Translations under genes and position numbers: made by a program | Shown here: one piece after another, positions 7,103 through 14,318 of the stretch | Layout: the number at the start of each line of letters is the position of its first letter | Numbering within the stretch: position 1 is the first letter of the stretch | DNA from: Candidatus Dadabacteria bacterium | GTDB lineage: Bacteria; Desulfobacterota_D; UBA1144; Nemesobacterales; Nemesobacteraceae | NCBI GenBank assembly: GCA_026709745.1 | Contig: JAPOSJ010000044.1 | Span: 1 to 15,421 of the forward strand | Direction of reading: 5' to 3' | DNA: 15,421 nt | The notes under the pieces: generated by a model | Told to the model about the DNA's origin: nothing | The model's database searches: none | The model's input: the letters and a program-made list of their open reading frames with translations, nothing else

Positions 7103-7240
7103 ATGACTGATAAAAACAAAGAATGGGATAAAGTAGAGCAGGCTACTAAGCTTATATTTGATATGTCTTCTATTTCTCATAAGAGATCTAAAAAACCAAC
7201 TAAACAGGATTTAAATCGTAAGTTTTCTTTGAAAAAATAG
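7103..7240 (+). CDS. Small unrecognised ORF trailing the HicA pair
   Basis: A 45-codon frame begins ATG 7103, 17 bases after the HicA stop, with a weak AGAG before it, and ends TAG 7238-7240. The product is very lysine-rich and hydrophilic (TDKNKEWDKVEQATKLIFDM, ending SLKK) with one probable amphipathic helix. It shares the AT-rich base composition of the pair. It could be a third component of the module or a chance frame; I do not recognise a family. Confidence 0.35.
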   Translation: MTDKNKEWDKVEQATKLIFDMSSISHKRSKKPTKQDLNRKFSLKK

Positions 7241-7543
7241 AAAAGGAAATCCCAAAATAAATGAAGTGAAATAAGGGATTTAAGAAACCTTGTCAACTTT
7301 GCTATATAATTCCCAATTTTTGTAATCAAGTCTTCAGGGTGTGTTAATCTATTGAGCTTGGCATATTTAGGTTATCACGTCAAGCTATTTTTAGTTTATT
7401 CTGCTATTTATCGGAGGACCTTTGACTGAGGGGCCGGGAGGCGAAAACTTAAATTCGCATAAAATTACGAACACTACCAGTCTAAGAATAGAGTCCGTCT
7501 GCTTATAACCATAATCCTCAAAAAGAAGTATAATATTCCAGAA
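7241..7543. other. 303-bp noncoding spacer before the LLM oxidoreductase gene
   Basis: The left half is AT-rich and resembles the toxin-antitoxin patch; a GC-rich stretch follows from about 7410. No convincing gene is seen. A perfect TATAAT at 7529-7534 sits 9 bases upstream of the LLM start codon with no good -35 at the right distance and no Shine-Dalgarno between. If it is a real -10 element, the transcript would be nearly leaderless. Confidence 0.5.
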
Positions 7544-8641
7544 ATGGAACTCGGATATTTCACGATGCCTCTTCATCCGTTCGGTTCTTCTTTCTCCGAG
7601 ACGCTCGAAGCAGACATGGGGCAGGTGGTTTTCCTCGACGAAATCGGTTTCAGGGAAGTATGGATAGGGGAGCATTTCACCGCAGGTTGGGAGAATATTC
7701 CGGCGCCCGATCTTTTTATAGCAAAGGCTTCTGCCCTCACTGAGCGTATAATTTTCGGCACGGGCGTTTCCTGTCTCCCTCAGCACAACCCTTTCATTCT
7801 TGCGCACAGAATCGCAGTTCTTGACCACCTCCTTAAAGGAAGATTTTACTGGGGAGTGGGGGCCGGGAGTTTCATTGGGGATTTCAAAGCGTTTGGAATA
7901 AACCCGAGGACGGGTGAGCAGCGACAGCTTATGAATGAGTCCCTTGAGATGATACTTGATCTCTGGAATGATCCCCGCCCTGGCGACTACGCTAATTCTC
8001 GATGGAAGTTCACAGTTCCCGACCCCGTGCGGGAGGTCGGTATTGGAGTGCATACAAAACCTTACCAGAAGCCCCATCCTCCAATAGCGGTTGCGGGAAT
8101 CTCGGAGAACTCGGCGAGTCTTATGACTGCCGGGGAACGTGACTGGATACCGATGAGCATAAATTTCGTTATTCCCGATGTGCTCAGGTCTCACTGGGCG
8201 GGATATGAACAGGGGGCTTCTGCGTCTGGCAGGACGGCGCAGAGGACGAAATGGAGAATCGCGAGGGATGTCTACGTTGCAGAGACAGACGAAGAAGCGA
8301 GAAAAGAAGTAAAGGAAGGCACGCTTGCAAGAGATTTTCAGGACTATTTTTTCAGAATAGTTCCCCTTATAAGAAACAATCTTGATCTTTTCAAAGTCAA
8401 CAAGTCAATGTCTGATAGTGAAGTGACCATGGATTACATGATCGAGAACATGTGGCTTGTTGGAAGCCCCCGGGAGGTTGCCCGGAAAATAATTGAGCTT
8501 TATGAGTTCGTTGGTGGGTTCGGGGTGCTTCTTGTAATGGGGCACGAGTGGAACCCAGGGGAAAAGTGGAAGAGATCAATGAGGCTTCTACAAGAAGAAG
8601 TTCTTCCGATTGTGAAAAAGAATCTGCGCCAGGGAGCCTGA
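7544..8641 (+). CDS. LLM-class (luciferase-like) flavin-dependent oxidoreductase
   Basis: The 365-residue protein is a bacterial-luciferase-like TIM barrel using reduced FMN or F420. It opens with MELGYFTMPLHPF, followed by DEIGFREVWIGEHF, a hallmark of the first beta-strand region. GTGVSCLPQHNPF and FYWGVGAGSF form later barrel elements, and PHPPIAVAGIS gives the flavin-phosphate region. The C-terminus has MWLVGSPREVARKI, the usual helix before the last strand, and GHEWNP. The length is normal for the alkanal-monooxygenase-like group, and no truncation is seen. The substrate cannot be told. No Shine-Dalgarno lies before the ATG. It converges on cysH with 16 bases between the genes. Confidence 0.92.
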   Translation: MELGYFTMPLHPFGSSFSETLEADMGQVVFLDEIGFREVWIGEHFTAGWENIPAPDLFIAKASALTERIIFGTGVSCLPQHNPFILAHRIAVLDHLLKGRFYWGVGAGSFIGDFKAFGINPRTGEQRQLMNESLEMILDLWNDPRPGDYANSRWKFTVPDPVREVGIGVHTKPYQKPHPPIAVAGISENSASLMTAGERDWIPMSINFVIPDVLRSHWAGYEQGASASGRTAQRTKWRIARDVYVAETDEEARKEVKEGTLARDFQDYFFRIVPLIRNNLDLFKVNKSMSDSEVTMDYMIENMWLVGSPREVARKIIELYEFVGGFGVLLVMGHEWNPGEKWKRSMRLLQEEVLPIVKKNLRQGA

Positions 8642-8657
8642 GATTTCTTGGAGATTG

Positions 8658-9386
8658 TCAGGGCTGCGGTCCGTGACTGAAGTGAATTCCACATTCTTTG
8701 TCAGAACCCTGTTCCCACGACCACCTGCCAGCCCTCGGATCTTCTCCTTTCTCTACTGCCCTAGTGCAGGGAGCACATCCTATGCTCGGATATCCCATGT
8801 CGTGAAGTTTATTGTAGGGAACTTCGTTTTCCCTTACGTAGTTCCATACCTGATCGATGGTCCAGTCAAGAATAGGGTTTATCTTGAGCATCCTTCCGTG
8901 CAGATAATCGATTTCAAACTTGCTTGAGTCCGCACGCTGCTCCGTCTGGTCAGCCCTTATGGAAGTAATCCAGGCGTCAAGGGGCTTTAAGTATCCTTTC
9001 AGCGGGTTCGTCTTTCGCACTTGGCAGCAAAGCCTTCTGTTCTCAACGCTTTTGTAAAAAAGATTTACCCCGCGGCTCCTCACCATTTCTTCCACTTCAG
9101 CCTTGTCGGGGAAAAGCACCTCGATGTTTATATTGTATTTTTCTCTTGTCCTGTCCATGACGTCATACGTATGTGAATGAAGCCTTCCGGTATCAAGAGT
9201 GAATATTCTTGCCTCGGCATCTGTCTTTGCAAACATATCGACAAGTACCATTCCCTGTACCTGAAAGCTGGTTGCAAGTGCGGCAGAGCGACCGAGGTTC
9301 TCAGATACCCAGGCGAGAATGTCTTCGGGAGAACTTCGCTCAAACTCGCGATTGAGATTTTTTACGTCTTCTTCAGAGAACTTCAT
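8658..9386 (-). CDS. cysH: Assimilatory APS reductase (Fe-S type)
   Basis: This 242-residue protein reduces adenylylsulfate (APS) to sulfite in sulfate assimilation, using thioredoxin. The nucleotide-binding region includes LATSFQVQG and FTLDTGRLH. Residues C120-C121 and C204-x2-C207 are the four ligands of the [4Fe-4S] cluster that marks the APS-using enzymes and the bacterial CysH group with a cluster. The catalytic cysteine is C232 in ECGIH near the C-terminus. SIRADQTEQR is the substrate-binding block. The ATG lies immediately after the TAA stop of the permease gene, so the two form a coupled operon. No sulfurylase or APS kinase is in the window. Confidence 0.95.
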   Translation of the reverse strand: MKFSEEDVKNLNREFERSSPEDILAWVSENLGRSAALATSFQVQGMVLVDMFAKTDAEARIFTLDTGRLHSHTYDVMDRTREKYNINIEVLFPDKAEVEEMVRSRGVNLFYKSVENRRLCCQVRKTNPLKGYLKPLDAWITSIRADQTEQRADSSKFEIDYLHGRMLKINPILDWTIDQVWNYVRENEVPYNKLHDMGYPSIGCAPCTRAVEKGEDPRAGRWSWEQGSDKECGIHFSHGPQP

Positions 9387-10394
9387 TTAACCCAGAAAAC
9401 CCAGATATGAGGAAAGGCCGTACTTTATGTATACGAGGGATATGAAATAGCTTGCTCCCACGGTCAACACGGGAACAATAAACCAGAAAAACCCGATTTT
9501 GACAACATGGCTGTTTCTTGCAGTCTGCGCGAATCCGTGCTGTGCACACGAGAAACCCACCACTCCCGCCATGACTATCTCAGCGATCGAAACCGGAATT
9601 CCGTAAAACGAAGCAAGAAGTATTATCACCGCTGCCGTAAACTCAACTGAGATAGCCCTTATGATGCATATCTCGGTTATTTTCTTTCCAAGGGTCTCAA
9701 GAACCCTGCCCCCAAGCAGTATCGCTCCCACTCCCATTGCGACGCCGGCTATAATTGCGCCCTGGTAGGAATCTATAAGACCCAGGCTCACTATAGGACC
9801 TATGGCGTTTGCAGAGTTATTGGCGCCTCCGGAAAATGCTATGAACGTTCCTGATATGGTGATCAGAATGGTAAGTATCATGTTCACTCTTTTCTCCGAG
9901 AAGTTACTCGCGAGGTAATGGACTATCTTGAAGTAAAAAAACTTCGCCACGACGAAATTTATTGCCCAGGCCGCTATGGGAGCCACAATCCACCATTTAA
10001 GCACACGGATGAAGCTGTCGGAATTAAGCGTCTGGGTGTAAAGACCGATTCCCACTATGGAGCACACTATGGCATGGGTGGTGGCGATGGGAGTGCGCGC
10101 TATGTTTGCCCACGCGATGAACCCTATTCCCAGAAGCAGGATTATCAGTATGAATCCTATGTCGGAGGAGAGCGTTTCAGCGGGCACTATCCCCTTGCCC
10201 ACGGTCTCAACCACGGGTGCTCCGGCCGTGAGAGCCCCCAGGAGAGCGAAGATGGCTATCAGCCATACGGCCTGTCTTTTGGATCTTACCCCGGCACCGT
10301 ATGAAGTCGCCATGGATGCCGCGGAATTGTTGGCTCCTATGTTAAGTGCCAGAAATCCCGAGAGTATAATTGTTACAATTACCAAAGCGCTCAA
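9387..10394 (-). CDS. cysP: PiT-superfamily permease, probable CysP-type sulfate permease
   Basis: The protein is a 335-residue polytopic membrane protein with roughly ten hydrophobic segments and an inverted internal repeat. The PiT signature appears twice, at 20-26 and 190-197, as GANNSA where classical phosphate permeases have GANDxA. In the first half RTPIATTH corresponds to the conserved 'P.STTH', while in the second half it has drifted to IPVSIAE. The gene abuts cysH with no spacer, which together with the changed signature argues for sulfate rather than phosphate transport, as for B. subtilis CysP. Substrate assignment is inference. The start is TTG (10394-10392); GAGGAG lies 8 bases upstream of it and supports this choice. 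Confidence 0.8.
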   Translation of the reverse strand: MSALVIVTIILSGFLALNIGANNSAASMATSYGAGVRSKRQAVWLIAIFALLGALTAGAPVVETVGKGIVPAETLSSDIGFILIILLLGIGFIAWANIARTPIATTHAIVCSIVGIGLYTQTLNSDSFIRVLKWWIVAPIAAWAINFVVAKFFYFKIVHYLASNFSEKRVNMILTILITISGTFIAFSGGANNSANAIGPIVSLGLIDSYQGAIIAGVAMGVGAILLGGRVLETLGKKITEICIIRAISVEFTAAVIILLASFYGIPVSIAEIVMAGVVGFSCAQHGFAQTARNSHVVKIGFFWFIVPVLTVGASYFISLVYIKYGLSSYLGFLG

Positions 10395-10885
10395 TAAACG
10401 GTCTCCTCGCCCGAAATGGTGGCGAAGTCAATTACGTAAAACCCAATATCATTCCGGTTTGTGCAGAAAACAAAAGGGTTTTACGCGGAGTTTCCCAGAG
10501 AAGTTCTGAAATTTCGAATAGGGAAAAAAATCGCAGCATATCCAGAAAAAGGTTTTTTCCGTATAATCCGCGAAGTGGCATTCCCTGCTCATGGCTTCTG
10601 TGAATGATTGCTCCCACCATGGGGTTGGCGCTCGTTTACGGTCCTCAGACGGCTGTTATGTTGCCCCGGGTGGATATTTCCCCCAGAAATATCTGAGATA
10701 TAAACTCCGTGCCCTAGGGATTCGGGGTTTTTAACCTTGTGTCAATATAGCAGGAGCTTAGCTTTCCCGAAGAGGGGGTGAAATCTCCGGGCAGAATTGA
10801 TTTGATCCTCAGAATTAGTTTTAATCTTTTACTGATTTTATTCATCTTCCGGAATTGCTAGTCGAGTGAAACTCTTGCCGTTTAA
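10395..10885. other. 491-bp divergent intergenic region
   Basis: This region separates the minus-strand cysP-cysH operon from the plus-strand GT-C gene. It must hold both promoters. On the minus strand, TTGTTT and GATATT with a 17-base spacer (roughly 10444-10472) could drive cysP. A short hairpin, GATATTT then AAATATC, lies at about 10672-10692. A small GAGT-GAA-ACTC hairpin sits just before the GT-C start. I matched no known riboswitch here. A 62-codon minus-strand frame (10432-10620) has no recognisable features and no good start context. Confidence 0.5.
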
Positions 10886-12307
10886 TTGTACCCATTGATA
10901 CAAAAAATAAATAATCCGAACGGGTTACTTGTTATTTGCGGGGCAGCCGTCTTTGCGCTGCTCGTGGCCGTAGCAAAAATCTCCCCCCATCTCGGCTCCG
11001 GGACTTTTGATAGGGAACTGATACCGGTTTTCATATTTTTTATGGTGGCCGCGGCGGCCGTTTACTTGGCTGCAGTGGGATTTTTAAGGAAAAACCGGGC
11101 ATGTTCAGTTCTTCTAATAATCCTCTTCGGTCTTGGATTCCGAACCCTGTTTTTTTTCTCAGACCCGATACTTGAAGATGATTTCCACCGCTATTTCTGG
11201 GACGGCGCCGTTGTCACAGGCGGGATGAATCCCTATGAACACTCTCCTGGGGAAGTGGCACGGGGCGAGGGGGACGGAGAACTTGGTGAACTCAGAGATC
11301 TGTACGGTGATACACTTGATAGGGTAAACCACCCGCATGTAAAAACCATCTATCCGCCAGTTGCGGAGTTTTTTTTCGCCTTATCATACAGAATATCTCC
11401 CATGAGCCTCACGGCCTGGAGAATTCTGCTTATGGTGTTTGATATTGCTACTCTGGGACTTCTGTTTGCAACTCTCAGGAAACTTTGCATTCCCCTTCAA
11501 TATTCCCTTATCTACTGGTGGAACCCGCTTCTTGTTAAGGAAATATTTAACTCCGTGCACATGGATGTTCTTGCGTTTCCCTTCGTACTGGGAGCAATCC
11601 TGCTTTTTATCTGCGGAAGAAAAAGACTCTGGGCCATTGTTCTCTCGCTCGCTGTCGGAGTCAAACTCTGGCCGGCACTGCTTTTCGGGATGTTTCTCAG
11701 TCCACTTCGCCAGAAGAAGGAAACTCTTATTCAGTGCCTTGTTTTCACGGCGGTGCTTTTAGTCATATTTCTTCCGATGGTTGCGTTTAAGCTTGATTCT
11801 GCAACGGGTGTGGTGGCATATGGAAAAAGCTGGCAGAACAACAGTCCTTTTTTCGCGGCGACCCTTTCTGTATGGGAGTCTGCTCTCAATGCTCTTGATA
11901 TTCATCCGGGGCATGCGCAGACATACTCAAGAGCGGGAATTATAATGATCCTCCTTGCCTGGAAGTCCTACGTGGCTTTCGCAATCGGATCTATTGGGAT
12001 ACACAAAAAAGCACTTCTCATAATCGGAGGTGCGTTTCTACTCAGTCCCGCGCAGTTTCCTTGGTACTACACCTGGCTTCTTCCGTTTCTCTGCGTTGCT
12101 CCGAGCCCGGGTTTCCTGGCTCTCACAGCTTTGCTACCTCTTTATTATCTTCAGTACTACTTTACTCCCAGTCCTCCGGGGGAAGGCGGAATATTCGGAA
12201 ATATGGTCGTGTGGTTGGAGTTTGTGCCCGTCTGGGTGTTACTTGCCTGGGAATGGTGGAGATTTCGGGCTTCAAAAAATGTTAATAGCTGCCAAATACA
12301 GAGTTGA
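10886..12307 (+). CDS. GT-C-type polyprenyl-phosphate-dependent glycosyltransferase-like membrane protein
   Basis: The product is a 473-residue integral membrane protein with about a dozen hydrophobic helices. The first large extracytoplasmic loop holds D98-D99 in the LEDDFHRYFWDG element, followed by GGMNPYEHSP. Acidic residues at this place followed by RY.WDG and NPY mark GT-C glycosyltransferases (GT87 / DUF2029 and mannosyltransferase-like groups), which use lipid-phosphate sugar donors on the outer face of the cytoplasmic membrane. IYPPVAEFFFAL and WNPLLVKE.. NSVHMD are further typical blocks. The frame has an in-frame TAA directly before TTG 10886; starts at TTG 10886 or TTG 10895 are possible and neither has a strong ribosome site. 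The sugar and acceptor are unknown. The gene stands alone, flanked by sulfur genes and an accessory patch. Confidence 0.75.
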   Translation: MYPLIQKINNPNGLLVICGAAVFALLVAVAKISPHLGSGTFDRELIPVFIFFMVAAAAVYLAAVGFLRKNRACSVLLIILFGLGFRTLFFFSDPILEDDFHRYFWDGAVVTGGMNPYEHSPGEVARGEGDGELGELRDLYGDTLDRVNHPHVKTIYPPVAEFFFALSYRISPMSLTAWRILLMVFDIATLGLLFATLRKLCIPLQYSLIYWWNPLLVKEIFNSVHMDVLAFPFVLGAILLFICGRKRLWAIVLSLAVGVKLWPALLFGMFLSPLRQKKETLIQCLVFTAVLLVIFLPMVAFKLDSATGVVAYGKSWQNNSPFFAATLSVWESALNALDIHPGHAQTYSRAGIIMILLAWKSYVAFAIGSIGIHKKALLIIGGAFLLSPAQFPWYYTWLLPFLCVAPSPGFLALTALLPLYYLQYYFTPSPPGEGGIFGNMVVWLEFVPVWVLLAWEWWRFRASKNVNSCQIQS

Positions 12308-12364
12308 TATTAGTATTTCATATGATACTGTCCCCATCGGGTGGCAAGTGAGCGAAAAAAGCAG

Positions 12365-12587
12365 ATGTCAAAAAAACGACGTGAAAGACTACTTGCAAAA
12401 ATTAAGGAAAATCCTAAGCACATCACATTTGATGAGTTAAAAAAAGTTGTTTGAGATGTTCAACTTTGAGGGTAAACCACCAAAAAGTGGCTCGCATTAC
12501 AAGGTCAGATTAAATGAACACAGATTCATATTATCAACTCGAAAATATCGTCCGTCCCTGGATCTGATAAGAAATTTCTGCCCATAA
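12365..12587 (+). pseudogene. HicA-like toxin gene broken by a one-base frameshift in an A7 run
   Basis: Frame one (12365-12454) encodes MSKKRRERLLAKI, then NPKHITFDELKKVV, and stops. Dropping one A from the seven at 12439-12445 joins it to FDELKKLFEMFNFEG, PPKSGSHYKVRL and FILSTRKYRPSLD, ending TAA 12585-12587. The joined 73-residue product has the HicA layout: a basic N-terminal helix, 'TFDELKKL', a GSH element with the catalytic-type histidine, and a following strand. No HicB partner follows. The site may be a decayed gene, a homopolymer sequencing error, or a transcriptional slippage site. The needed shift is +1, so a classical -1 slip on A-AAA-AAG would not restore it. Confidence 0.65.
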
Positions 12588-12652
12588 CTTTAACCCATAC
12601 CTGACGGTGCTACAGGTGCTACAGCCATGTTATAAGTAGATTTTTCTAAAAT

Positions 12653-12710
12653 CCCATCTATAGTTGCAAAAAGCACTATTTAAATATACTTAAATAGTGT
12701 CAAAGATGGG
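12653..12710. repeat. Two nested perfect inverted repeats
   Basis: The outer arms CCCATCT (12653-12659) and AGATGGG (12704-12710) enclose inner arms CACTATTTAA (12674-12683) and TTAAATAGTG (12690-12699) with a 6-base loop. The structure lies 50 bases before the coiled-coil protein start and 66 bases after the broken hicA-like gene. It could be an operator, a terminator of the upstream gene, or a folded leader. Just upstream, GGTGCTACA is repeated in tandem (12606-12623). Confidence 0.5.
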
Positions 12711-12759
12711 TAACCTCTATTTAAATCTCTATGATTCATATTTGTGTTAACGCATATCA

Positions 12760-13245
12760 ATGGGCGATTTTCTAAACGAACATCCAGGAATTGTGCTAGC
12801 TATTGTTTTGGCTTTTGGTGGAGCTATGTATTGGGCAGGGACTATACATACAAGTATAAGCACACTTAAGAAATCTATAGAAGAAATAAAGAATGATATT
12901 AAAGAAATTTTTGATAGACTTTCAAAAATCTCAACTCAGACTCTTGAAACAAAAAATCCTCCTCGTTTAAACGAATTAGGCAGGGAAGTTTCAGAAGAGA
13001 TTAAAGCATCAGAATGGGCAGAAAAAATAGGGCCTAGTCTTGTTTCTCAAATAAAAGACAAGCAAGATTACGAAATTCAAAAGTTTTCTTTTGACTACGT
13101 AAGAAAGAATCTGAAAGAAGAATTGCAAATAAAAATTGAAATCTGTGCTTACGAGAAAAGATTAGTCAAAAGCGATATTCTTGATGTTCTTGGTGTTGTG
13201 TTAAGGGATAAGTTGTTAAAGTTGAGAAATGCATTGCCAAAATGA
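12760..13245 (+). CDS. Unrecognised membrane-anchored coiled-coil protein
   Basis: I do not recognise this 161-residue protein. Residues about 10-28 (PGIVLAIVLAFGGAMYWAG) form one membrane helix. Residues 33-58 (SISTLKKSIEEIKNDI and on) have a heptad-like pattern expected of a coiled coil, and a mostly helical charged domain follows (about 85-161, EEIKASEWAEKIG to the end). The topology resembles membrane-tethered small proteins of phage-defence or toxin modules, but there is no motif to prove it. The start has no clear Shine-Dalgarno. The gene is AT-rich compared with core genes. Its stop overlaps the next ORF as ATGA, suggesting an operon. Confidence 0.6.
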   Translation: MGDFLNEHPGIVLAIVLAFGGAMYWAGTIHTSISTLKKSIEEIKNDIKEIFDRLSKISTQTLETKNPPRLNELGREVSEEIKASEWAEKIGPSLVSQIKDKQDYEIQKFSFDYVRKNLKEELQIKIEICAYEKRLVKSDILDVLGVVLRDKLLKLRNALPK

Positions 13246-13382
13246 GCAGTGGAGCGGGGAAAGCTAGGACATGGAACATTGGCGGAGTAGGGACTCACGG
13301 CAACGATCCAGATTATATCTCACAAAATATGGATACATTTATAGTGAAATATCTAAGAGCAAATGAGAAAGACTGTAAATGA
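13242..13382 (+). CDS. Small 46-residue ORF, translationally coupled to the coiled-coil gene
   Basis: The frame starts at ATG 13242, overlapping the upstream TGA by the ATGA arrangement, and runs 46 codons. The product is glycine-rich at the start (SSGAGKARTWNIGGVGTHG) then DPDYISQNMDTFIVKYLRA, a soluble peptide with one helix. I recognise no family. The four-base overlap is the main support; the frame is too short for coding statistics to be persuasive. Confidence 0.4.
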   Translation: MSSGAGKARTWNIGGVGTHGNDPDYISQNMDTFIVKYLRANEKDCK

Positions 13383-13486
13383 TCCTCTTTTTTATTCCTC
13401 AAGCTTCAGAATCTTACAGCGGATATTTTAACTCGGTAAAGGGAGACCGGGGGCAGGAATACTTGCTTGCAAGAATGTCAGCCTGA
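13379..13486 (+). CDS. Tiny 35-residue ORF with a second ATGA overlap
   Basis: ATG 13379 overlaps the TGA of the previous small ORF, and the frame ends at TGA 13484-13486, three bases before the opposed transposase remnant. The product starts MILFFIPQASES and ends GQEYLLARMSA. It may be a genuine third gene, the remains of a longer gene cut by the IS insertion, or chance. Confidence 0.25.
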   Translation: MILFFIPQASESYSGYFNSVKGDRGQEYLLARMSA

Positions 13487-13488
13487 GT

Positions 13489-14200
13489 TCAGCCAACCAT
13501 CTCTCTATAAGTAAGTTTTTTAGTCTTCATTATTCCATAGCTAGTAGAGTTTATCTGATCCATAGTGTCCATAAGGTGGACATTGTTAGGATTAGAAAAT
13601 TCATCTATGTACTTCTGAAGATGCTTAACAGACATTCTGTGATAAACGCCATAATAACCGTGCTTTAGTAATGCCCAGAAGCTCTCTACTCCGTTCACGT
13701 GTGCTTCCCCTCTTACATACTCGCCTAAGCTGTGATGTACGCTCTCATGCTTGAATCCGTGTTTTTCTAAACCAGTGTATCCCCTGTGATCTTCAGTATA
13801 GACTTGAGTGCCTTTAGATACATTGCTAAGAATGATCCAGAGTAATGTCTGTGCTTTCTATTCGTAAGGCTTTTACCTTTTTGCTTTTTCTGTCTTGTAC
13901 TGCTACAACCGCTTCTTTGCCCACTGGGCCACGTCCTTTGTTAATTCTCTTTTTCTTATGTTTGTTTTTCTCAAGTCCACCTAAATACGCCTCATCTACT
14001 TCTACAACTTTTCCAAACAGTTCAGAAGCCGTGTCTGCCCATCCTTGTCGTATTCTATGGGTAAGAAACCAAGCGTTACTTTGTTTCACTCCTATATCAT
14101 TTCCTAGCTTAGTACTAGATATTCCCTTTAAGGAAGTGGACATAAGGTAAATAACCATAAGCCATTTTGTATTACGAGTAGGCAGATGCCGAACATGTAC
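13489..14200 (-). pseudogene. Decayed IS1595-family (ISXO2-like) transposase
   Basis: Two reading frames on the minus strand together give one transposase. The first part (14200 to about 13840) reads LPTRNTKW, then MVIYLMSTSLKGISS, SNAWFLTHRIRQGW and VVEVDEAYLGGLEKNKHKK, with the first catalytic Asp in VDEAYLGG. Near 13840 the frame shifts by one base; the continuation reads VYTEDHRGYTGLEKHG, EYVRGEAHVNGVESFWALLK, then GYYGVYHRMS, which carry the remaining catalytic region of this DDE family. The N-terminal zinc-ribbon domain is missing: an in-frame TAA sits at 14203-14201. About 235 codons remain of roughly 300, so the copy is inactive. No terminal repeats were recognised. It lies in the accessory patch and may have carried neighbouring genes in. 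Confidence 0.88.
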
Positions 14201-14318
14201 TTATCAATAAACACACCATTAAGAAGAAGCTGGTCGATTTATTGCCCCTTCTGAAGAGGGGATAGATCTGGGAGAAGCTCGCAATTACACAGTTTAGTTG
14301 TCCCTAAAAATTCGGTCG

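Noticed and set aside
7281..7310. TTGTCA and TATAAT near 7290-7310 as a promoter
   Set aside because: The spacer between the two elements is only 9 bases, too short for sigma70 recognition.
7391..8194. A 267-codon minus-strand open frame over the LLM gene start
   Set aside because: It lies antisense to a clearly recognisable LLM oxidoreductase, has no domain pattern, and its composition looks like a shadow.
9918..10304. A 128-codon plus-strand frame over the permease
   Set aside because: The composition is unlike a real protein (rich in Tyr, His, Gly), and it is antisense to a clear membrane transporter.
10432..10620. A 62-codon minus-strand frame upstream of cysP
   Set aside because: No recognisable motif, no convincing ribosome site, and it covers the region expected to hold the cysP promoter.
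12439..12446. Programmed -1 frameshift at A-AAA-AAG in the HicA-like gene
   Set aside because: The continuing frame requires a +1 change (or loss of one A), so the classical -1 slip would not produce the protein.
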